Origin: Rhodoferax sp.
GTDB lineage: Bacteria; Pseudomonadota; Gammaproteobacteria; Burkholderiales; Burkholderiaceae
Reading direction: 5' to 3'
Assembly (NCBI GenBank): GCA_020048295.1
Contig: JAIFMT010000191.1
Span: forward strand, 1-10,376
DNA: 10,376 bases
Shown in pieces: positions 1 to 6,435 of the stretch. Within the stretch, counting starts at the first letter, position 1; the number at the start of each line of letters is the position of its first letter. Made by a program: the position numbers and the translations under genes. The notes beneath the pieces were generated by a model. The model was not told where the DNA came from, did not search any database, and worked only from the letters and a program-made list of their open reading frames with translations.

Positions 1-215
1 ACGTGCTGATTGACCCCAACGATGCAGCCATTGCCCGCACCGTTCTGGCGCTGGGGCAGAGCCTGGGGTTCAGCGTGGTGGCGGAGGGGGTGGAGACCAG
101 CGGGCAGCGTGATTTTCTGATTGAAAACGGCTGCAAGCTGTTTCAGGGCTACCTGTTTGGCAAGCCGGTGCCGGTGGCGCAGTTGCAGCTCGACGACCCG
201 GCATCCCACATTTAG
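1..215 (+). CDS. EAL-domain protein, C-terminal end (partial at 5' side)
   Basis: Only the last 71 or so codons are inside the window; the reading frame runs in from the left edge (codons begin at base 3) and ends in TAG at 213-215. The peptide carries the C-terminal half of an EAL domain: a DPND motif, then VAEGVET near visible residue 26-32, and the closing QGYLFGKPV segment where EAL domains normally end. EAL domains hydrolyse cyclic-di-GMP to pGpG, and the glutamates of the EGVET motif belong to the active-site region. The catalytic EAL triplet itself and any N-terminal sensor, PAS or GGDEF part lie outside the window, so activity cannot be judged. The protein ends about 13 residues after the QGY motif, so nothing follows the EAL domain. 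Its stop codon overlaps the suhB stop codon on the other strand. Confidence 0.9.
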   Translation, partial: VLIDPNDAAIARTVLALGQSLGFSVVAEGVETSGQRDFLIENGCKLFQGYLFGKPVPVAQLQLDDPASHI

Positions 216-1051
216 CGACCGACCAGCGCCTTGTCCGCCGCGCTGGCGAACTTGCTGTGTTTGCCCAGTATGCTGACCAGCTGGCCATACACCTTCGGGT
301 TGCCTGCCAGGCATTCGTGCTGGTCCAGAAAATCCGCCTCACCCGTGAAATTGCCTACCAGTCCACCGGCTTCGGTAACCAGCAGTGAACTAGCGGCCAC
401 ATCCCAGGGCTGCAGGCCTTTCTCAAAAAAACCATCGGTGTAACCGGCGGCCACGTAGGCCAGGTCCAGTGCGGCGGCACCCGGGCGGCGCAGGCCGGCG
501 GTGCGTTGCATCACGTCGCCCATCATGCGCAGGTACTGGTCAAAGTCGTCACCCTGGCGAAACGGGAAACCGGTGGAGACCAGGCTGCTTTTGAGGTCGA
601 TGCGCTTGGAGACGCGGATACGACGGTCGTTCAGGTAGGCGCCGCGGCCTTTGGTGGCGGTGAACAGGTCATTGCGGGTGGGGTCGTACACCACCGCTTG
701 TTCGACCTTGCCTTTGACGGCAAGCGCAATGCTCACGCAGTACACAGGCAGGCCGTGGATGAAGTTGGTGGTGCCATCCAGCGGGTCAATGATCCAGACG
801 AATTCAGAGTCTTTGGCCCCGTGTTCGCTGCCGGATTCTTCGGCCAGAATGCCGTGGCCGGGGTACGCGGTGAGCAGGGTTTCTATGATCGCCTGCTCTG
901 CAGCCTGGTCGACTTCGGTCACGAAGTCGTTGGCCTTCTTTTGGGAGACGCGGACCGATTCGATGTCCAGCGCGGCGCGGTTGATGATGGAGCCGGCAGC
1001 GCGGGCGGCCTTGACGGCCACATTGATCATGGGGTGCAGATTGGGCGACAT
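212..1051 (-). CDS. suhB: Inositol-1-monophosphatase family protein SuhB
   Basis: A 279-residue protein with the full metal-dependent phosphatase signature of the inositol monophosphatase family: GILAEESG at residues 67-74 (metal-binding glutamates E71/E72), [10 protein letters not shown] at 88-97 (D89 and D92 bind Mg2+), and [15 protein letters not shown] at 216-230 (D217). The family hydrolyses myo-inositol-1-phosphate; in enterobacteria SuhB also takes part in the rRNA transcription antitermination complex with the Nus factors. The start was chosen at ATG 1051-1049 because the following [17 protein letters not shown] matches where SuhB proteins begin; the frame stays open 122 codons further upstream, but that part is antisense to trmJ and does not look like protein. 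There is no clear Shine-Dalgarno. The stop (TAA, 214-212) overlaps the EAL gene's stop by two bases. It is divergent from trmJ, with 75 bases between the starts. Confidence 0.95.
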   Translation of the reverse strand: MSPNLHPMINVAVKAARAAGSIINRAALDIESVRVSQKKANDFVTEVDQAAEQAIIETLLTAYPGHGILAEESGSEHGAKDSEFVWIIDPLDGTTNFIHGLPVYCVSIALAVKGKVEQAVVYDPTRNDLFTATKGRGAYLNDRRIRVSKRIDLKSSLVSTGFPFRQGDDFDQYLRMMGDVMQRTAGLRRPGAAALDLAYVAAGYTDGFFEKGLQPWDVAASSLLVTEAGGLVGNFTGEADFLDQHECLAGNPKVYGQLVSILGKHSKFASAADKALVGR

Positions 1052-1126
1052 AAATTGTGGTGAAGAACTCGGAAGGCCGGCTGGCGATGCAGACGGCGAC
1101 AATATCCCCATTTTACCGTCTCGCCC
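1052..1126. promoter_or_regulatory. Divergent suhB/trmJ intergenic region with a candidate suhB -10 box
   Basis: These 75 bases separate the starts of suhB (minus) and trmJ (plus), so both promoters should be in or near them. On the minus strand TAAAAT (1115-1110) matches a sigma-70 -10 box at five of six positions and would give a suhB leader of roughly 50 bases. I find no convincing -35 at 17 bases for it. For trmJ I see no good hexamer pair, only the AT-rich stretch at 1101-1115. The boxes are visible; promoter function is inference. Confidence 0.35.
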
Positions 1127-1897
1127 ATGCACACCCGATTCATCCTGATCAACACCAGCCACGCAGGCAATGTGGGCGCGGCCGCGCGCGCCATGAAAAC
1201 CATGGGTTTTGACGATCTGGTGCTGGTGGCGCCGCGCTGGCCCAATGTGCTGCGCCGCGAAGAAACCATTCAACGTGCCAGCGGCGCGCTCGATGTGCTG
1301 AAAAACGCCCGCATCGTTGCCACGCTCGACGAGGCGCTCGACGGCATGACGCACCTGTGCGCTACCGCCATGACCCCGCGCGACTTTGGCCCGCCCACCG
1401 TGGCGCCGCGCGTGCATTTTGAGTCGCTATTGAAAAAAGAGCTGTCAGCGCAGCTGGAAAAAGGGCTAGAGGCAAAAAATGCTTCTAACTCAGGGGTGGC
1501 ATTCCTGTTTGGTTCGGAGCGCTTTGGCATGGCCAATGAAGACGTTTACCGCTGCCATGTGTGTCTGAGCATTCCCAGCAACCCGCAGTTTGGCTCGCTC
1601 AACCTGGCCGCTGCGCTGCAAGTGATTGCGTACGACTGGCGCGAGGCCATCGGTGCCTATCCGGTGCAGGCAGCAAGCTCAGCGCCGGTGCTGGCCGATG
1701 CCGCTCAGCTGGCAGGCATGTTGGCGCATCTGGAGCAGTCGCTGGTTCACATCGGCTTTCTGGATCCACAAGCGCCCAAGAAGCTGATGCCCAGGTTGAA
1801 TCAGCTGTTCAACCGTGCGGGTGTCACGCAGGAGGAAATTCACATCCTGCGCGGCATCGCCAAGATGATGCTGAAAAGCACTGACTCAGCCAGTTGA
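1127..1897 (+). CDS. trmJ: tRNA (cytidine/uridine-2'-O-)-methyltransferase TrmJ
   Basis: A 256-residue SPOUT-family RNA methyltransferase. The N-terminus has the family motif [20 protein letters not shown] (residues 9-28). The trefoil-knot SAM-binding motifs follow: [14 protein letters not shown] (126-139) and [21 protein letters not shown] (149-169). This pattern fits TrmJ, which methylates the 2'-OH of residue 32 in several tRNA anticodon loops using S-adenosylmethionine. The C-terminal part (about 195-256) resembles the TrmJ extension involved in tRNA recognition and dimerisation. Odd point: residues 101-119, a charged helix-like insert just before the knot, are encoded by a copy of the dispersed 57-base element described separately. 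The start is the only sensible ATG before the NTSHAGNVG motif. The gene ends 12 bases inside the convergent GGDEF gene. A general SpoU-type rRNA methyltransferase is less likely because of the close match to the TrmJ subgroup. Confidence 0.92.
   Translation: MHTRFILINTSHAGNVGAAARAMKTMGFDDLVLVAPRWPNVLRREETIQRASGALDVLKNARIVATLDEALDGMTHLCATAMTPRDFGPPTVAPRVHFESLLKKELSAQLEKGLEAKNASNSGVAFLFGSERFGMANEDVYRCHVCLSIPSNPQFGSLNLAAALQVIAYDWREAIGAYPVQAASSAPVLADAAQLAGMLAHLEQSLVHIGFLDPQAPKKLMPRLNQLFNRAGVTQEEIHILRGIAKMMLKSTDSAS
1426..1482 (+). repeat. Dispersed 57-bp element, copy R1 (inside trmJ)
   Basis: First of four copies that align without gaps over 57 bases. Taking element position 1 as base 1426, it has GC at positions 1-2, AGC at 15-17, GCGC at 23-26, GGGCT at 38-42 and AGAGGC at 43-48, then an A-rich tail. 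It is read in the trmJ frame with no stop (codons 1427-1483) and codes for a Lys/Glu/Leu/Ala-rich stretch. The element type resembles an abundant short intergenic repeat that I recall from Comamonadaceae genomes; that link is from memory, not from a search. Confidence 0.75.
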
Positions 1898-2938
1898 GCT
1901 GCGGGTCACGTCACCTTCGGCCGCCAGCACCACCCGGTTGCGCCCGGATTCCTTGGCCTGGTACAAGGCACCGTCAGCGCGGCTGAGCCACTCACGCACG
2001 CTGTAGCCAGACACCAGCGGTGCCACACCGGCAGACACGGTGAGTTTTGACTCACGGATGATGCTGCTCTGCGCGATGTGCGTGCGCAGGCGCTCGGCCA
2101 GCGCCATGCCTTGGGCGGCATCTTGCGCTGTCAGCACCACAAACTCTTCACCGCCAAACCGGTACAGCACGTCGCCCGTGCCCAGCAGCGACTCGATGGC
2201 CTGTGCGAACCGCGCCAGGCAGGCATCGCCGACGGTGTGGCCATAGCGGTCGTTGATCTGCTTGAAGTGGTCGATGTCAAGCATGATCAGCGTGCAGACA
2301 GCCGTTGCTGGCTGCAGCACCAGCGCGCTCAGCGTGTCGTCAAGCAGGCGGCGATTGCCAACCCCGGTCAGCGGGTCTTGCAGCGAGCGGGTTTTAAACT
2401 TTTGTTTGTCAGCCTGCAAGCGGCTGGCAAATAGGTGGGTGAACAGCACCACCAGCAGGCAACTGGCAAAAAAGATGGCCGCTTCACGCAGATGCCCATT
2501 GCTGCGAAACACCAGCCAGGCATCCACGGCGCTGCAACTCAGGGCGATCACAGTGGCCTCGCGGGCACGCAGCAGCAAAAACGACGACACCAGCACCGGA
2601 AACACCCAGCTTTTGGCTTCTGGTCCGGCCAGCGCAATCATGCCGCCAATGGCCAGCATCTGCCCCAGCACCACCAACGGCAGCACATGACGTCCAAACC
2701 GGTCAAACAAGCGGGTGTTGAAGGACAGCAGCCCCAGCCCGGCCAGCAGCGTGACCGCGCTCAAGCCCAGACCCGCCAGCAAGTACTGACCTTGCCAGAC
2801 GCGCCACATGGAAAACGGCAGCACCACCCCAATGGCCAGCAGCGCCTGCAGGCGCATCACCACGATATCCAGCCGTCCGATGGCGGTGAACGTCAGCAGC
2901 GATGACGGCAACAGGAATTTTTTCAAGGTGCGGGGCAA
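1886..2938 (-). CDS. Membrane-bound GGDEF diguanylate cyclase
   Basis: A 350-residue protein. The N-terminal half has about six hydrophobic segments (roughly residues 28-47, 53-73, 85-104, 110-123, 127-143 and 152-170) and no recognised sensor domain. The C-terminal half is a GGDEF domain: [10 protein letters not shown] (188-197), [15 protein letters not shown] (220-234) and the signature GGEEF (262-266). Such enzymes make cyclic-di-GMP from two GTP. The catalytic residues look intact. The inhibitory I-site (RxxD five residues before GGEEF) reads GTGD at 253-256, so its arginine is missing and product inhibition through this site is unlikely. The start is uncertain: TTG at 2938-2936 gives the longest form, while ATG at 2857 (residue 28) is right at the first membrane segment. 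The 3' end overlaps trmJ by 12 bases. The signal sensed is unknown. Confidence 0.9.
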   Translation of the reverse strand: MPRTLKKFLLPSSLLTFTAIGRLDIVVMRLQALLAIGVVLPFSMWRVWQGQYLLAGLGLSAVTLLAGLGLLSFNTRLFDRFGRHVLPLVVLGQMLAIGGMIALAGPEAKSWVFPVLVSSFLLLRAREATVIALSCSAVDAWLVFRSNGHLREAAIFFASCLLVVLFTHLFASRLQADKQKFKTRSLQDPLTGVGNRRLLDDTLSALVLQPATAVCTLIMLDIDHFKQINDRYGHTVGDACLARFAQAIESLLGTGDVLYRFGGEEFVVLTAQDAAQGMALAERLRTHIAQSSIIRESKLTVSAGVAPLVSGYSVREWLSRADGALYQAKESGRNRVVLAAEGDVTRSSTG

Positions 2939-2982
2939 TTGGATGGTCGGGGCACACAGTATAGAAATGCCAGCCTGCCAAC

Positions 2983-3017
2983 CTGCCAGCCGGCCCGTGT
3001 TCAGCGCTGCCAGCCGG
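2983..3017. repeat. 11-bp direct repeat in the cysE leader
   Basis: CTGCCAGCCGG occurs exactly at 2983-2993 and again at 3007-3017, 24 bases apart, with a further CTGCCA at 2974-2979 just upstream. The second copy's GCCGG (3013-3017) can also pair with CCGGC at 2990-2994, followed by a T-rich TTATTTTT (3019-3026), which looks like a weak hairpin-plus-U-tract. It could be a pair of protein sites, or an attenuator-like structure on the cysE transcript; the sequence alone does not decide. Confidence 0.45.
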
Positions 3018-3032
3018 GTTATTTTTCATTCG

Positions 3033-3077
3033 TGCAGGTTGCCCTGCAGGGATGCCTGAAAATCAGCGATCCAGGCA
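3033..3077 (+). other. Two consecutive small hairpins in the cysE leader
   Basis: TGCAGG (3033-3038) and CCTGCA (3043-3048) form a perfect six-base stem around the loop TTGC. Immediately after, TGCCTG (3053-3058) can pair with CAGGCA (3072-3077) around a 13-base loop. Because the arms share CCTG/CAGG cores, alternative pairings between the two are possible. No U-tract follows, so these are not terminators. They match no riboswitch class that I recognise. Confidence 0.4.
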
Positions 3078-3124
3078 GCGTCACGCCGTTGCCGGTGCTG
3101 CAAGTACCCAATGAGAAGCCACCC

Positions 3125-3898
3125 ATGTTTTCCAGAATCCGCTCTGACGTTCAATGCATTCTTGACCGCGACCCGGCTGCCCGCAGCACCTGGGAGGTGC
3201 TGACTTGCTACCCTGGCCTGCACGCGGTGATGTTTCACCGGCTGGCTCACGCCTGCTGGACGCACGGCTTCAAGTGGCTGGGGCGCTATATCTCGCATAC
3301 CACGCGGTTTTTGACCGGCATCGAGATCCATCCCGGTGCAAAAATCGGCAAGCGCGTGTTTTTTGACCACGCGATGGGCGTGGTGGTGGGTGAAACCGCC
3401 GAAATTGGCGACGATTGCACCATCTACCAAGGTGTCACACTGGGCGGCACCTCGCTCTACAAGGGCACCAAGCGGCATCCAACCCTGGGGCGCGGCGTGG
3501 TGGTGGGCGCTGGCGCGCAGGTGCTGGGCGGCTTTACCGTGGGCGACGGGGCCAAGGTCGGGTCGAATGCCGTGGTCACCAAGCCGGTGCCCGCCGGGGC
3601 CACGGCGGTGGGTAACCCGGCGCGCATCATCTTGGCTGAACTGGATGTCAAGCGCGAAGAAGCGGCTTCCAAAATGGGTTTTTCAGCCTACGGCGTGACA
3701 CAGAGCGACGACCCGTTAAGCCAGGCGATGCGTGGCCTGATCGACAACGCCTCTGGTCACGAACACCAGATTGCCATGCTCTGGAAAGCCATCGAAACCC
3801 TGCAAGCCAACCGCCATGAGCCCGGTTGTGTGCCCGTGGATGCCACCTTGAGTGAGCATTTTGAGGCGGCCAAGTTAAATGAGCTGGTTGGGAAGTAG
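3125..3898 (+). CDS. cysE: Serine O-acetyltransferase CysE
   Basis: A 257-residue enzyme that acetylates L-serine with acetyl-CoA to O-acetylserine, the first step of cysteine synthesis. The N-terminal helical part contains the family segment [15 protein letters not shown] (28-42). It is followed by the left-handed beta-helix of hexapeptide repeats (about 66-170), with [18 protein letters not shown] at 79-96; H82 matches the catalytic histidine of the family, with D81 beside it. [13 protein letters not shown] (107-119) is the acetyl-CoA/active-site loop, and [13 protein letters not shown] (156-168) closes the helix. The C-terminal tail (about 170-257) is longer than the short tail that ends enterobacterial CysE and bears no motif I know. 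The start at ATG 3125 puts [20 protein letters not shown] at the N-terminus, as in homologues; the open frame upstream of it is leader. The GGDEF gene is divergent upstream, so cysE is probably transcribed alone. Confidence 0.95.
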   Translation: MFSRIRSDVQCILDRDPAARSTWEVLTCYPGLHAVMFHRLAHACWTHGFKWLGRYISHTTRFLTGIEIHPGAKIGKRVFFDHAMGVVVGETAEIGDDCTIYQGVTLGGTSLYKGTKRHPTLGRGVVVGAGAQVLGGFTVGDGAKVGSNAVVTKPVPAGATAVGNPARIILAELDVKREEAASKMGFSAYGVTQSDDPLSQAMRGLIDNASGHEHQIAMLWKAIETLQANRHEPGCVPVDATLSEHFEAAKLNELVGK

Positions 3899-4093
3899 CT
3901 TTTTCTGCTGCGATGCATGTCGCTGGTGGCGCAAGGCCATGCAGGCGATACGGCCACTCGATGCCGGGTTGGGCAATGGCGATGCCACCTGACCCGGTTG
4001 GCCGCCTCACCATGCGGGAAGGCCCGTCAAGGGGGATTGTAGCCATAGCGCAGTGGGCTCGGCAGCAGGGTCAGCCCTTTAGAATGCGCGGCT
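3899..4093. other. Gene-free region between cysE and dnaX with a layered hairpin
   Basis: No convincing coding frame lies in these 195 bases. From 3943 to 4007 four nested stems can form in order: AGGCG (3943-3947) with CGCCT (4003-4007), GCCA (3953-3956) with TGGC (3999-4002), CCGGGT (3964-3969) with ACCCGG (3992-3997), and TGGC (3977-3980) with GCCA (3984-3987) around a three-base loop. On the minus strand TACAAT (4041-4036), a five-of-six -10 match, lies about 30 bases before the hairpin, so a small minus-strand RNA is conceivable. Equally, the hairpin could protect or end the cysE message, although no U-tract follows. I looked for the signal-recognition-particle RNA core here and did not find it. 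Confidence 0.45.
4080..4085 (+). promoter_or_regulatory. Candidate -10 box of the dnaX operon
   Basis: TAGAAT (4080-4085) matches the sigma-70 -10 consensus at five of six positions and ends only eight bases before the dnaX ATG at 4094. Transcription starting at the usual distance would leave two or three bases before the start codon, that is, an essentially leaderless message. This agrees with the lack of any Shine-Dalgarno before dnaX. No recognisable -35 is present at 17 bases, so the call is tentative. Confidence 0.4.
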
Positions 4094-6007
4094 ATGTCCT
4101 ACCTCGTGCTCGCCCGCAAGTACCGCCCCCGCAACTTCACTGAGATGGTGGGGCAAGGTCATGTGGTGCAGGCGCTCACCAACGCACTGACCACGCAGCG
4201 GCTGCACCACGCCTACTTGTTCACCGGCACACGCGGGGTTGGCAAAACCACCGTGTCACGCATCCTCGCCAAGTCGCTCAATTGCCAAGGCCCTGATGGC
4301 AGCGGCGGCATCACTGCCACGCCCTGCGGCGTATGCCAGGCCTGCACTGCTATTGATAGCGGCCGGTTTGTTGATTACACCGAGCTTGATGCGGCTTCCA
4401 ACCGCGGTGTGGATGAGGTGCAGGCACTCTTGGAGCAGGCGGTTTACAAGCCGGTGCAGGGCCGCTTCAAGGTGTTCATGATCGACGAAGTTCACATGCT
4501 CACCGGCCACGCCTTCAACGCCATGTTGAAAACGCTGGAAGAGCCCCCCGAGTACCTTAAATTTGTACTGGCCACCACCGATCCGCAAAAGGTGCCGGTC
4601 ACCGTGCTGTCGCGCTGCCTGCAGTTCAACCTGCGCCCGATGGCCCCCGAGACGATTCGCGAGCACCTGCAAAGGGTCTTGCTGGCGGAGCAGGTGGCGG
4701 CCGATGTGCCCTCGCTCAAGTTGCTGGCACGCGCGGCACGCGGCTCGATGCGCGATGCCTTGAGTCTGACCGACCAGGCGATTGCCTTTGGCTCCGGAAC
4801 GCTGGCCGAAGCCAAGGTGCGGCAAATGCTTGGCAGTGTCGATCGCTCGTATGTGTTTCGTCTGCTTGACGCACTGGCACTGGGCGATGGCAAGACGGTG
4901 GTGGAAACCGCCGAGACACTGCGCCTGAACGGTCTGAGCGCGGCCTCGACGCTGGAAGAAATGAGCGCCGTGCTGCAGCGCATGGCGGTGTTGCAGGCGG
5001 TGCCTGGCCTGGCCGCTGACGACGAGGCCGACCCCGAATATGCCGAACTGCTGCGCCTGGCGGCGCTGATGCCGGCCGATGAGACACAGTTGCTCTACAG
5101 TATCTGCCTGCATGGCCGCAGCGAACTGGGACTGGCTCCTGACGACTACGCCGCGCTGACCATGGTGCTGCTGCGTTTGCTGGCATTCAAGCCCAGCCAG
5201 GGCGTGGCGGCTGCCGGGGCTGAAAAAAAAACTCTGAAAAAGCCGGTGTCTGAGCTAGCCTCTGCGCCAGCGCCGGCAAGTCCTGGCCCTGTCGTGCTGG
5301 CCGCAGTGGCTGCGCCGGTGGCGTTGTCGGCGGTTGTGACGGCGAACCCTGCCGTCCCTGCAATTCATGAACAAAATAAGCCTCTAGCCCCCGTCCAGTC
5401 TGCGCAGCATGCTACAGATAGAAGTGCAACCGAGGCGCTGCCTGCCGGCCAGCGCCTGTCGGTGGTCTCGATGCCGGGCGCGTCCCCCATTTCAACGTCA
5501 AATCAGCCTGCAGCCCTTACGGATAAAGCGCAGGAAGCTAGTGTTATTGAAGCGTTTGAGGTGCGTGTGCAAGCTGACTCGGCGCGTGAGTCTGCCAGCA
5601 ACCAGCCGCATCCCATTGCCGCCAGCTTGGAGGGCGACTTCTGGTATGCCACGGTGCAGGCGCTGATTGCCGCTGAGTCCATCACCGCCATGGTGCGTGA
5701 ACTGGCGCTGCAGTCGCAGCTGGTGGCGCGCGACACCGACCAGTGGCTGCTGCGCGTGGAGCGCGAGTCGCTCAACCAAAGCGGCAGCCGCGAGCGTCTG
5801 GCCAATGCGCTGGCGGGCATCGGCTACCCGGTGCGACTCGCCGCCGAGGTAGGCCGGGTGACGGACAGCCCGGCCAAACGCAATGCGGCCAACGCGGCAC
5901 AAGCGCAGCTCACAGCAGAGAAAATCGTTTTTGACGACCCTTTTGTGCAGTCACTGATGCGCGACTTTGGGGCGAAAATCGTGCCAGGCAGCATCAAGCC
6001 GCAATAA
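4094..6007 (+). CDS. dnaX: DNA polymerase III subunits tau/gamma (DnaX)
   Basis: A 637-residue clamp-loader subunit; it opens the beta sliding clamp with ATP and, through its C-terminal part, ties the polymerase and helicase together at the fork. The N-terminus, MSYLVLARKYRPRNF, is diagnostic. Walker A is GTRGVGKT (45-52), the zinc-binding cysteines are C64, C78, C81 and C84, Walker B is VFMIDEVHML (127-136), sensor 1 lies at ATTD (160-163) and the arginine finger at SRC (173-175). The clamp-loader core ends near 370. Residues about 377-525 form a Pro/Ala-rich linker holding two copies of the 57-base element. Residues 527-637 are the tau C-terminal domain, starting GDFWYATVQAL and ending GSIKPQ as in other tau proteins. 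Nine A residues at 5223-5231 mark a likely slippage site for a gamma-like form. It is the first gene of dnaX-ybaB-recR. Confidence 0.97.
   Translation: MSYLVLARKYRPRNFTEMVGQGHVVQALTNALTTQRLHHAYLFTGTRGVGKTTVSRILAKSLNCQGPDGSGGITATPCGVCQACTAIDSGRFVDYTELDAASNRGVDEVQALLEQAVYKPVQGRFKVFMIDEVHMLTGHAFNAMLKTLEEPPEYLKFVLATTDPQKVPVTVLSRCLQFNLRPMAPETIREHLQRVLLAEQVAADVPSLKLLARAARGSMRDALSLTDQAIAFGSGTLAEAKVRQMLGSVDRSYVFRLLDALALGDGKTVVETAETLRLNGLSAASTLEEMSAVLQRMAVLQAVPGLAADDEADPEYAELLRLAALMPADETQLLYSICLHGRSELGLAPDDYAALTMVLLRLLAFKPSQGVAAAGAEKKTLKKPVSELASAPAPASPGPVVLAAVAAPVALSAVVTANPAVPAIHEQNKPLAPVQSAQHATDRSATEALPAGQRLSVVSMPGASPISTSNQPAALTDKAQEASVIEAFEVRVQADSARESASNQPHPIAASLEGDFWYATVQALIAAESITAMVRELALQSQLVARDTDQWLLRVERESLNQSGSRERLANALAGIGYPVRLAAEVGRVTDSPAKRNAANAAQAQLTAEKIVFDDPFVQSLMRDFGAKIVPGSIKPQ
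5222..5253 (+). promoter_or_regulatory. Candidate dnaX slippage/frameshift site (A9 run)
   Basis: Nine consecutive A (5223-5231) are read in frame as GAA AAA AAA ACT. A -1 shift on the run continues for seven codons (Asn-Ser-Glu-Lys-Ala-Gly-Val) and stops at TGA 5251-5253, giving a 386-residue protein. A +1 shift adds one Leu and stops at TGA 5235-5237, giving 380 residues. Either product would end just after the clamp-loader core, as gamma does in Escherichia coli. A second possible site, G AAA AAG, follows at 5236-5242. A five-base stem, GCCGG (5242-5246) with CCGGC (5273-5277), lies downstream. The sequence features are plain; slippage itself is inferred by comparison with the ribosomal site of E. 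coli and the transcriptional A9 site of Thermus dnaX. Confidence 0.6.
5371..5427 (-). repeat. Dispersed 57-bp element, copy R2 (dnaX linker)
   Basis: Read on the minus strand from 5427, this copy keeps TAGC at element positions 14-17, GCGCA at 23-27 and GGGCTAGAGGC at 38-48; the last 11 bases are identical to R1. It has no indels against the other copies. It codes for DnaX residues 427-445 in the plus direction, with no stop codon. It lies 69 bases before R3, in the same orientation and same reading frame. Confidence 0.7.
5497..5553 (-). repeat. Dispersed 57-bp element, copy R3 (dnaX linker)
   Basis: Read on the minus strand from 5553, this copy has TAGCT at element positions 14-18, GCGC at 23-26, AAGGGCT at 36-42 and AGGC at 45-48. 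It codes for DnaX residues 469-487. Set against R2 the two encoded peptides share N, P, A, AQ, A and a final A in register, so the pair could be two insertions or one local duplication that has since drifted. Confidence 0.7.
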
Positions 6008-6067
6008 CGCGTTGCCAGTGAGCTGGCCGATGCCAATTATTTTTACCTATCAACTCAAGGAATACTT

Positions 6068-6400
6068 ATGTTCAACAAAGGACAACTCGCCGGTCTCATG
6101 AAGCAGGCGCAAGCCATGCAGGACAACATGAAAAAGGCGCAGGATGAACTGGGCAATGTCGAGGTGTCGGGTGAATCCGGCGCGGGCCTGGTCAAGGTCA
6201 CCATGACCTGCAAGCACGAGGTGCGTCGCATCACCATCGACCCGAGCCTGCTGGCTGACGACAAAGACATGCTCGAAGACCTGGTGGCTGCTGCGTTCAA
6301 TGCCGCCGTGCGCAAGGCGGTTGACACTGAAGCCGAGCGCATGGCCAAGATCACCGCCGGCATGCCGGGCTTGCCCGGCGGCATGAAATTTCCGTTTTGA
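6068..6400 (+). CDS. ybaB: YbaB/EbfC family nucleoid-associated protein
   Basis: A 110-residue protein matching the YbaB/EbfC family in length and sequence: [20 protein letters not shown] at the N-terminus, a long charged helix, a short beta region around 30-58 ([20 protein letters not shown]), the helix [20 protein letters not shown] (65-84), and the Gly/Pro/Met-rich tail [11 protein letters not shown]. Members are small dimers that bind DNA and are thought to act in nucleoid organisation; the exact role is not settled. It lies 60 bases after dnaX and 35 before recR, the usual dnaX-ybaB-recR order, and is probably co-transcribed. A good ribosome binding site, AAGGAA (6057-6062), sits five bases before ATG 6068, clearer than those of its neighbours and consistent with a highly translated small protein. 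Confidence 0.95.
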   Translation: MFNKGQLAGLMKQAQAMQDNMKKAQDELGNVEVSGESGAGLVKVTMTCKHEVRRITIDPSLLADDKDMLEDLVAAAFNAAVRKAVDTEAERMAKITAGMPGLPGGMKFPF

Positions 6401-6435
6401 TGCGGTCCCTGGCCGTGTCGTGCGCGTGAGCCTGC

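Larger units (their letters stand above)
2939..3124. promoter_or_regulatory. GGDEF/cysE divergent region with back-to-back -10-like boxes
   Basis: These 186 bases hold no gene and separate the GGDEF start (minus) from the cysE start (plus). At 2958-2965 the sequence AGTATAGA reads as TATACT on the minus strand (2963-2958, five of six to the -10 consensus) and TATAGA on the plus strand (2960-2965). On the plus strand ATTGGA at 2938-2943 is a weak -35 candidate at 16 bases. If the plus-strand box is used, the cysE leader is about 150 bases long and contains the repeats and hairpins listed separately. A purine-rich GAGAAG lies about 7 bases before the cysE ATG as a weak ribosome binding site. 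Promoter use is inferred. Confidence 0.4.

Noticed and set aside
506..1063. Plus-strand open frame (185 codons) opposite suhB
   Set aside because: It is a mirror of the suhB reading frame, with Val/Gly/Asp-rich low-information sequence and no recognisable domain.
1052..1417. N-terminal extension of suhB by 122 codons
   Set aside because: It is antisense to trmJ, His/Arg/Gly-rich without family similarity, and the true SuhB N-terminus is clear at 1051.
3648..3690. GGCTTCCAAAA stretch in cysE as a degenerate element copy
   Set aside because: The GCGC and AGC boxes are not at the right distances, and only one short match remains.
3648..4046. Minus-strand open frame over the cysE 3' end and the following gap
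   Set aside because: It has no ribosome binding site, no recognised motif and a Trp/Arg/Pro-rich shadow-like composition; the hairpin at 3943-4007 is a better account of the gap.
3899..4093. Signal recognition particle RNA upstream of dnaX
   Set aside because: In Bacillus this RNA gene is near dnaX, and GGTCAGG does occur on the minus strand here. However, the GGAA tetraloop and the following AGCAGCC of the conserved core are missing, so the match is too partial.
4345..4375. Element-like GCTATTGATAGC in dnaX
   Set aside because: Only the first box resembles the element; the sequence codes for the conserved AIDSGRF segment of DnaX, which explains it.
4256..5113. Long minus-strand open frame (285 codons) opposite dnaX
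   Set aside because: It is a shadow of dnaX with Gln/His/Arg-rich composition and no domain.
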